64,000 bases of DNA. Source: Caprimulgus europaeus (taxonomy: Eukaryota > Chordata > Aves > Caprimulgiformes > Caprimulgidae). This document shows, piece after piece, positions 56,401 through 64,000 of this stretch. Under the pieces are notes generated by a model. It made no database searches. It was not told the origin of the DNA and saw only the letters and a list, made by a program, of their open reading frames with translations. The stretch is from contig OU015523.1 in assembly GCA_907165065.1 (NCBI GenBank), positions 126,060,523-126,124,522 of the forward strand, given 5' to 3'. Both the position numbers and the translations under genes were made by a program. How positions within the stretch are numbered: the stretch's first letter is position 1; the number at the start of each line of letters is the position of its first letter.

Positions 56401-59400
56401 GGGCTGTCAGCATCCAGGGGGGCTGGTGGGGCTGGGGTGGCTGTGGGGGTCCAGGGGTGCTGCAGGGGCTGGGGGGGTCAAGGGGGCTGTAAGGGGCCAG
56501 GGGACTGCAGGGGCTGGGGGAGTCCAGAGGGGTTATGGGGACTGTGAGGGTCCAGGGGTTTGCAGGGGTCCAGGATGGCTGTGGGGGTCTAGAGGGGCTA
56601 TGGGGGTCTCCAGGGCTGCAGGTGGCTGGCGGGGTCTGGGGGGGCTGCAAGGGCTAGGGGACTGCAGGGACTTGGGGGGCCCAGGGGGGCTGCAGTAGTG
56701 GGGGTCTGTGGGGGCTGGTGGGGTCTGGGGTGTCTGTGGGGGTCTGAGGGTGTCTGGGGGAACTGCAGGGTCTGGGGGGGCTGTGGGATCTAGGGGGGCT
56801 ATGGGGGTCCAGGGGGGCTGCAGGGGCCGTGGGGTCCAGGGGATGCTGGGGTGGGGGTTCCAGGAGTGCTGTGGAGGTCTGGGGTGGCTGTGGGGTCTGG
56901 GGGTGCGGGGGGGGGGGCAGCCCGAGAGCGCTGTGGGTCGGTGCGGGGTGCGGAGCGGGACAGCGGTGCGGGGCGGGGCGGGACGGGACAGCGGTGCGGG
57001 GGGCGGGGCGGGACAGCGGTGCAGTGCGGAGGGCGGTGCGGGACAGCGGTGCGGTGCGCAGGTGATGGAGTTCTACTGCGAGCCGTGCGAGACGGCGATG
57101 TGCCGGGAGTGCACGGAGGGGGAGCAGCGGGAGCACCGGGAGCACCGCACGGTGCCGCTGCGGGACGTGCTGGAGCAGCACAAGGCGGCGCTGCAGCTGC
57201 AGCTCGACACCCTCCGCGGGCGGTGAGCGGGGCGGGGGCCGGGGGTGTGGGGGGTCAGGGGGGTCGGGAGAGGCCAGGGGGCTGGGGGGGTCAGGGGGGC
57301 TGAGGGGATTGGGGGGGTCTGGGAGAGCTGTGGGGGTCGGGGAGGGTCAGAGGGGGCTGGGGCGGGTCAGGGGGGTTGCAGGGGCTGCGGAGGGGCTGGG
57401 TGTCAGGGGGGGCTGTGGGGGTCCAGAGGGGCTGGGGTCAGGGGGGGCTGTGGGGGTCCAGAGGGGCTGGGGTCAGGGGGATCAGGGGAAAGTCTGTGGG
57501 TCAGAGGGGGCTGTGGGGGAGCAGGGAGATCAGGGAGTTCAGGGGGGCTCAAGGGGTGCTCTGGGGGGTCAAAGGGCTTCAGGGGGTCAGGAGAGGTTGT
57601 GGGGGTCAGGGAGGTCCAGAGGGGATTGGGGGGGCTGTGGGAGCGCAGGGGGATCAGGGGAGGTCAGGGGGGATCAGGAGGTGCTTTGAGCATCAGGAGG
57701 AGTTGTGGGGGTCGTGGGGTCAGGGGGGTTTGGGGGGTCAGGGGTGCTCTGGGGTGGAGGATACTGTGGGTGCAGGGGCTGTGGGTGCAGGGTGCAGTGC
57801 AGGGCGCGGTGGTCCCCTGCAGCCCCCCTCTGTCCCCAGGCTCCCGCAGCTGGCGGCGGCCGCGGGGCTGGTGGCCGAGATCAGCCGGCAGCTGGCCCAG
57901 CGCAAGGACGAGGCGGTGGCCGAGATCGGCGGCACCTTCGAGGAGCTGGAGGCGGCGCTGAGGCAGCGCCGGGGGCTGCTGGTGCGGGACCTGGAGGCCA
58001 CCTGCGGGGCCAAGCAGAAGGTACGGCCACCAGCGTGTCCCCACGGCACTGCCACCCTGTGCCACCATGTCCCTGCACCGCCGTGTCCCCACGGCACTGT
58101 CACCCCGTGCCACCATGTCCCTGCACTGCCGTGTCCCCACAGCACTGCCACCCCGTGCCACCATGTCCCTGCACCGCTCTGTCCCCACCACTGTGTCCCC
58201 ATGTCACTGTCACCCTGTGTCCCTGCACTGCCATGTCCCCATGTCACTATCACCCCATGTCCCTACACCACTGTGTCCCCACCACTGGGTCCCCATGTCA
58301 CTGTGACCCTGTGCCACGATGTCCCTGCACCATCGGGTCCCCCACTGCTGTGTCCCCATGTTGCTGTAACCTTGTGTCACCATGTCCCTGCACTGCTGTG
58401 TCCCCACTGCCACGTCCCCACATCGCTGTGTCCCCATGTCACTGTCACCCCATGTCCCTGCACCACCATGTCCCCATGTCACTGTGACCTTGTGTCACCA
58501 TGTCCTTGCACCTCTGTGTTCTCACCACTGGATCCCCATGTCACTGTCACCCTGTGTCACCATGCCCCTGCACCACCATGTCCCCACACCACCATCTCCC
58601 CACAATGCTGTGCCACCATGTCCCCACACCACTGTGCCCCCACATTGTCACATCCCCCATGGCCACGTCCCCACACCACTGTGCCCCCACGCTGCCTTGT
58701 CCCTGCACTGCCATTCCCTGTGCCACCATGTCCTCACATTGTGTCCCACACCACCATGTCCTCATGTTGCTGTGCCACTGTGCCACCATGTCCCTGCACC
58801 GCCGTGTCCCACACTGCTGTGTCCCCGCACCACCGTGCCACCACATGGCCATGTCCCCATGTTGCTGTGCCACTGTGCCACCATGCCCCTGTACTGCCAT
58901 GTCCCACACCACCACGTCCTCACACTGTGTCCCCACACCACTGTCCATCTCCCCTGTGCCCACCCGCTGCCCCTGCCCGGCTGTCCCCAGAGCGGTGACG
59001 TGCCCAGGCTGTGCCAGCCTCCCCGGCCAGCCCCGTGGCCGTGGGGAGCCCTGGCTGTGGGCACGGCACTGCGGGGTCTGGCCAGGGTCCGGGTGCCACT
59101 GCGGTGCCCTTTGTGGTGGTGAGGGTGACGTGGGTGGTCCCACCGGTGAGGGTGACACGGGTGGTCCCAGTGGTGACAGTGACCCACCCTGTCCCGCCAG
59201 TGAGGTTGACAGGAGTGGTCCCTGCAGTGAGGGTGGCACAGGTGGTCCCACTGGTGAGGGTGACCTGGGTGGTTGCACTGGTGAGGGTGACCCACCCTGT
59301 CCCGCCAGTATTGGTGACCCAGGTGGTCCCACTGGTGACAGTGACCTGTGTGGCCCCCGCAGTGAGGGTGACATGTCCCATCCCACCTGTGACAGTGCCC

Positions 59401-62400
59401 CGCGTGTCCCCGCAGTGAGGGTGACATGTCCCATCCCACTGGTGTCGGTGCCCCCTGTGTCCCTGCAGTGTGGGTGACATGTCCCATCCCACCAGTGACG
59501 GCGCCCCGCGCGTCCCCGCAGTGAGGGTGACATGTCCCATCCCGCCGGTGACGGTGCCCCGCGCGTCCCCGCAGGTGCTGCAGGCGCAGCTGGAGGCGCT
59601 GCGGCAGGGCCAGGAGAGCATCCTGAGCAGCTGCGCGTTCACGGAGCAGGCGCTGCACCACGGCACGGCCACCGAGGTGCTGCTGGTCAAGAAGCAGATG
59701 AGCGAGCGGCTGAGCGCGCTGGCGGCGCGCGACTTCCCCGAGCACCCGCACGAGAACGCGCAGCTCGACTACGTGGTGGAGACCGAGGGCGTCCGCAAGT
59801 CCATCCTCAACCTGGGCGTGCTCGTCACCACCAGCGCCACCGCCCACGAGACGGTGGCCACGGGCGAGGGGCTGCGGCACGCCGTGGTGGGCCAGCCCGC
59901 CTCGCTCAGCGTCACCACCAAGGACAAGGACGGCGAGCTGGTGCGCAGCGGCAGCGCCAACCTGCGCTTCCAGGTGACGGGGCCCGACGGGGCGGCGGCC
60001 GAGGCCGAGGTGCAGGACAACAAGAACGGCACCTACGAGCTGCTCTACACCCCCCGCGCCGAGGGGGACTTCCTGCTCTCCATCCTGCTCTACGGGCAGC
60101 CCATCCGCGGCAGCCCCTTCCGCGTCCGCGCCGTCAAGCCCTCCGACGTGCCCCCCTCCCCCGACGACGTCAAGCGCCGCGTCAAGTCCCCCAGCAGCGG
60201 GCACATCCGGCAGAAGGCGGTGCGCCGCCCCTCCAGCATGTACAGCAGCGGCAAGAAGAAGGAGAACCCCATCGAGGACGAGCTCATCTTCCGCGTGGGT
60301 GAGCGCCGGGGGGGCTGCTCGGGGTGCTGGGGGCTGCTCGGGGTGCTGGGGGTTCCTCGGGGTGCTGGGGGCTGCTCGGGGTGGTGGGAGCATCTTGGGA
60401 TGGTGGGGGCATCTCAGGGTGAATGGGGGCATCTCGGGGTGGTGGGGGCATCTCGGGGTGGTGGGGGCTCCTCGGGGTGGTGGGGGTTCCTCAGGGTGCT
60501 GGGGGCTGCTTGGGGTACAGGGAGCATCTAGGGGTGGATGGGGGCTCCTCAGGGTGCTGGGGGCATCTCAGGGTGGGTGGGGGCTCCTTGGGGTGGTGGG
60601 GGCTCCCTGAGATGATGAAGGGTCTCCCTGGCTGGACCTTGGGGTCTCCAGGGTGCTTGGGGGCTCCCCAGGGTGGTGGGATCTCCTCAGGGTGGTGGAG
60701 GCTCCTTGGGGTGGTGGAAGGTCTCCAGGGTGGATGGGGGCTTCTTGGGATGGCAGAGGTTCCCTGAGGTGGTGGGGGGTCCCCGGGGTGGACCTGGGCT
60801 CCCCAGGGTGGTGGGGGCTCCCTGGGTGGACAGGGGCTCCTTAGGATGGCAGAGGCTCTCTGAGATGGTGGAGGGTCTCCAGGGTGCATGGGGGCTCCCC
60901 AGGGTGGTGGGTGGATGGCGGCTCCCTGGGGTGGTGGGCGTCCCCGGGATGGACCTGGGCTCCCTGGGGTGGTGGGGGTTCCCAGGGCGGGGTGTTGGGG
61001 GGCAGCCGGGTCCCCCTGACCCCCGTGTCGGGGTGCAGGGAGCCGTGGCCGGGAAAAGGGCGAGTTCACCAACCTCCAGGGCATCTCCACGTCCAGCAGC
61101 GGCCGCATCGTGGTGGCCGACAGCAATAACCAGTGCGTGCAGGTAGGACCCCCGCCCCGGCCCCACCCCCGGCCCGGACCCCCACCCCGCCTGACCTCCC
61201 CCCCCATCCTCACCACCACCCCCCAGGTGTTCTCCAACGAGGGGCAGTTCCGGCTGCGCTTCGGGGTGCGGGGCCGCTCCCCCGGGCAGCTCCAGCGCCC
61301 GACCGGCGTCACCGTGGACATGAACGGGGACATCATCATCGCCGACTACGACAACCGCTGGGTCAGCATCTTCTCCCCCGAGGGCAAGTTCAAGGTGAGG
61401 GGGGGGACACACGGGCCGGGCTGGGGGGGGTCCCCGCGGCTCCGGGCCGGCCCTGACCCCCCCTCCCCACCCCACCCGCAGACCAAGATCGGGGCCGGGC
61501 GGCTGCTGGGCCCCAAGGGCGTCGCCGTGGACCGCAACGGCCACATCATCGTGGTGGACAACAAGGCCTGCTGCGTCTTCATCTTCCAGCCCAACGGCAA
61601 GCTGCTCACGCGCTTCGGCAGCCGCGGCACGGCCGAGCGCCAGTTCGCGGGTACGGCCCGGGTCACGGGGGGTCCCCCCACCCCCCAACACCGCGCGGCC
61701 GGGGCTCCCCCCACACCCCGCGCCCCCCACCGCACGGCCGGGGCTCCCCCCGCACCCCCGGCACCACCCGCGCCGGCAGGCACCATGCGCTGCACCGGGG
61801 ACACCGGCACCAGGACGCCGGGGATGGGCTGGGGGTCTGGACCTGGGTCTGGGTCTGGGCTCTGGGCTGTGGTTCTAGGCTCATGGTCCAGGTTTGGGTT
61901 CTGGTTTGGGGCTCTGGGATTGGGTTCTAGGTTCTGGTCCTGGACTGTTTGTTTCGGTTCTAGGCTCACGGTCCAGGTTTGGGTTCTAGTTTGGGGTTCT
62001 GGGCTCTTGGTTGTGGGTCTGGGTTCAGCTCTAGGTTCTGGGCTTGGGTTCTAGGCTGTGGTTCTGGGCTCTTGGTTGTGGTTCTGGGTTCGCTTCTAGG
62101 TCCTGGGTTTGGGGCTCTTGGTTTTGGTTCTAGGCTCACAGTCTAGGTTCGGGCTCTTGGTTGTGGTTCTGGGCTTGATTTCTAGATTCTGGGCTCAGGT
62201 TCTAGTTTGGGGGTTTAGGCTCAGGTTCTAGGTTCCAGTTCTGGGGTTGGGTTCTAGTTTGGGGCTCTGGGCTCTCTGTTGTGGTGCTGGTCTCAGGTTC
62301 TAGGTTCTGGGTTTGGGTTCTAGATTTGGGGCTCTGGGTTCTCAGTCCATGGGGTCACACTGTGGGGCCGGGTGTCCCCTCCAGCACCGGGGTTGGGCCC

Positions 62401-64000
62401 CCCTGCACCGGCCTCACCAGCTGCTGGCGCAGGCTGACCCCACCGACCGGGCACCGGGGACGGGGGACCCACCCCCCCCCACAGGACCCAGTGGTGTCCC
62501 CACCCCCCCACACGGGACCCAGGGGTGTCCCCCCTCCCCACTCCCCTGAGCCCCCTCCCTCCCCAGGACCCCACTTCGTGGCCGTCAACAACAAGAACGA
62601 GATCGTGGTGACGGATTTCCACAACCACTCGGTGAAGGTGGGTGACCCCGTCGTGGGGGGGGGGTGTCCCCATGGTGGGGGGTGGGTGACCCCGTGGTGG
62701 GTGTCCCCCGCTGTCCCCCTCCCCCCCGGTGACACCCCCGGCCCCCCCCCGGTGACGCCCCCTGTCCCAGGTGTACAACGCGGACGGGGAGTTCCTGTTC
62801 AAGTTCGGGTCCCACGGGGAGGGGAACGGGCAGTTCAACGCCCCCACCGGGGTGGCCGTGGACGCCAACGGCAACATCATCGTGGCCGACTGGGGCAACA
62901 GCCGCATCCAGGTATGGCCCCGCGCCCCACAGCGCCCCACTGCGCCCCACAGCACCGCCCCACAGCGCCCCACCGCGCCCCCCTGCGCCCCACAGCGCCC
63001 CACTGCGCCCCCCAGCACCGACCCACAGCGCCCCACAGCACCCCACAGCACCCCACAGCACCTCACTGCGCCCCACTGCACGCCACTGCGCCCCACAGCG
63101 CCCCACTGCGCCCCTCGCGCCCCCCAGCACCGACCCATCGCGGGCAGGGGCTGCTTCTGGGTGGGGTCAGGCTGGTTTGTAGTGGGAATGGGGAGGGAGT
63201 TGGACTGGTCCATACTGGGACAGGGAATGGGCTTGGACTGGTCCATACTGGGAGCGGGGATGGGGTTGGGCTGGTTTGTGGTGGGAATGGGGAGGGGCTT
63301 GGACTGGTCTGTACTGGGAATGGGGACAGGGTCCCAGCACACCGGGGCCATCAGGGCGGGGGGGGTCCCTGGGGAACATGGTGCCTGGGCTGGAGGACAG
63401 CAGTGATGGACATGGGGACATTGGGTTTGGCAGTGGAGACACTGGGGACCGCAGTGGGGACACTGGTGACACTGGGGATGTCGGGGATGGCAGTGGGGAC
63501 CTTGGGGACACTGGGGTGGCAGTGGGGACACTGGTGACACTGGGGACAGCAGCGGGGACACTGGAGGTGGCAGTGGGGACACTGGCGCAGCAGTGGGGAC
63601 ACTGGAGGTGGCCATGGGGACACTGGTGATGCTGGGGATGGCAGTGGGGACACTGGAGGTGGCAGTGGGGACACTGGGGCGGCAGCGGGGACACTGGAGG
63701 TGGCTGTGGGGACACTGGGGCGGCAGTGGGGACACTGGGGCAGCAGTGGGGACACTGGAGGTGGCCATGGGGACACTGGTGATGCTGGGGACGGCAGTGG
63801 GGACACTGGAGGTGGCAGTGGGGACACTGGGGCGGCAGTGGGGACACTGGAGGTAGCAGTGGGGACACTGAGGCGGCAGTGGGGACACTGAGGTGGCTGT
63901 GGGGACACTGGTGACAGCGTCTCTCCCCCAGGTGTTCGACAGCTCCGGTTCCTTCCTGTCCTACATCAACACGGCCGGGGAGCCGCTGTACGGGCCGCAG
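53409..64000 (+). CDS. TRIM3: Tripartite motif protein 3 (RING E3 ligase, NHL), truncated by window end
   Basis: TRIM3 is a brain-enriched E3 ubiquitin ligase linked to actin/myosin V transport and synaptic scaffold turnover. Eleven coding exons: 53409-53533, 55703-55940, 57062-57222, 57840-58020, 59575-60298, 61039-61142, 61227-61394, 61482-61650, 62567-62637, 62771-62911, 63932 to the edge. The frame stays open for 717 aa; human TRIM3 is 744, so about 30 residues are missing. [24 protein letters not shown] then CERC and CPVCRQ. B-box: [20 protein letters not shown] then CREC. A coiled coil follows, then filamin repeat ([20 protein letters not shown]) and NHL repeats ([73 protein letters not shown]). 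The filamin linker [14 protein letters not shown] and the locus favour TRIM3 over its paralogue TRIM2. Confidence 0.96.
53540..54075. repeat. 10-bp minisatellite in TRIM3 intron after RING exon 1
   Basis: Many copies of CCCCACTGCG, CCCTGCTGTG and CCCACTGCAT. The next 500 bp (54080-54600) is C-rich then G-rich low-complexity text. Confidence 0.88.
54600..55665. repeat. Long composite C/T-rich tandem repeat in the same TRIM3 intron
   Basis: About ten or more units of roughly 90-110 bp, each combining TGTCTGTCTGTCCGTCCCGC, CCCCTGCTCCTGCCCCACAC and ACCCCAGTCCCTCCTGTC. Simple CTGT runs are embedded. Confidence 0.88.
55950..56870. repeat. G-rich minisatellite in TRIM3 intron
   Basis: Many imperfect units of GGGGGGCTGCAGGGGCTGGG and CAGGGGGGCTGTGGGGGTCC. 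The plus (coding) strand is G-rich and has many runs of three or more G. Confidence 0.88.
57225..57780. repeat. G-rich minisatellite in TRIM3 intron
   Basis: Units such as GGGGCTGTGGGGGTCCAGAG and GGGGTCAGGGGGGCT fill the intron between exons 57062-57222 and 57840-58020. It is related in text to the array in the preceding intron. Confidence 0.85.
58030..58960. repeat. Minisatellite in TRIM3 intron (ACCATGTCCC type)
   Basis: About 930 bp of CCACCATGTCCCTGCACCGC and CTGTGTCCCCATGTCACTGT units. C-rich on the coding strand. Confidence 0.88.
59115..59565. repeat. Second minisatellite in the same TRIM3 intron
   Basis: Units of GGTGAGGGTGACATGTCCCA and CACTGGTGACAGTGACCCAC, with period near 30 bp and a 60-bp higher order, running up to the acceptor of exon 59575-60298. 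Confidence 0.85.
60300..61010. repeat. G-rich repeat in TRIM3 intron
   Basis: Units of GGGGGCTCCTCGGGGTGGTG and CCCTGGGGTGGTGGGGGTTC, about 24 bp, start right at the donor of exon 59575-60298. Confidence 0.85.
61830..62345. repeat. GT-rich minisatellite in TRIM3 intron (GGTTCTGG type)
   Basis: Units of GGGTTTGGGTTCTAGGTTCT and GGCTCTTGGTTGTGGTTCTG. This is the only repeat in the window whose text is T/G-rich with little C. Confidence 0.88.
62925..63130. repeat. C-rich minisatellite in TRIM3 last intron
   Basis: CCCCACAGCGCCCCACTGCG units over about 200 bp after the donor at 62911. Confidence 0.85.
63380..63925. repeat. 21-bp minisatellite in TRIM3 last intron
   Basis: About 25 units of GGGGACACTGGAGGTGGCAG plus T, with GGGGCGGCAGT variants, up to the acceptor of the final exon at 63932. 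Confidence 0.9.

Noticed and set aside
53409..64000. TRIM2 as identity of the last gene
   Set aside because: The NHL part is very close to both paralogues, but the filamin linker, the helical region and the ARFIP2 neighbour fit TRIM3.

Overview
The window looks like a GC-rich, gene-dense stretch of a bird genome, probably a microchromosome. The evidence is about 20 CR1 LINE fragments with typical avian 3' ends, short introns, CpG-island promoters, a very high load of G/C-rich minisatellites, and vertebrate genes with conserved exon phases. No prokaryotic features are present. The species was not identified.

Layout from left to right: the last two coding exons of RPS11 (+) with a U35-type snoRNA in the intron between them; about 7.5 kb of intergenic DNA with CR1 fragments and two inverted LTR-like repeats; FHIP1B (FAM160A2, -) in eleven coding exons, with non-coding 5' sequence running back to a CpG island near 22.4 kb; CNGA4 (+); CCKBR (+); a CA/TG-rich array and a CR1 cluster; TIMM10B (-) and ARFIP2 (+) head to head on a shared promoter rich in ETS motifs; a short FH2-domain formin related to FHDC1 (+); and TRIM3 (+), which runs off the right edge inside its last NHL repeat. 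The coding exons I could phase join without a frameshift: FHIP1B about 1,023 aa, CNGA4 about 822 aa, CCKBR 438 aa, TIMM10B 108 aa, ARFIP2 344 aa, the formin 556 aa, TRIM3 717 aa so far. Exon ends were read by eye and may be off by one or two bases.

FHIP1B, CNGA4, CCKBR, TIMM10B, ARFIP2 and TRIM3 are the neighbourhood of human 11p15.4. The formin is the unexpected member. On human 4q31.3 the paralogous block is FHIP1A, ARFIP1, FHDC1, TRIM2, so the order ARFIP2, formin, TRIM3 here, all on one strand, fits a retained whole-genome-duplication partner of FHDC1 that is missing from the human 11p15.4 block as I know it.

Functionally the genes are a mix: cytosolic translation (RPS11), dynein-driven endosome transport (FHIP1B), olfactory cyclic-nucleotide channel (CNGA4), gastrin/CCK receptor (CCKBR), mitochondrial inner-membrane import (TIMM10B), Golgi BAR protein (ARFIP2), actin assembly (formin), ubiquitin ligase (TRIM3). 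They do not form a pathway. The items most worth a second look are the formin, a long in-frame hexapeptide repeat tail on CNGA4, a 23-bp tandem array of RFX X-box palindromes just downstream of CNGA4, a 42-bp-arm perfect hairpin before TRIM3, and the fact that most of the longer introns carry their own minisatellite.
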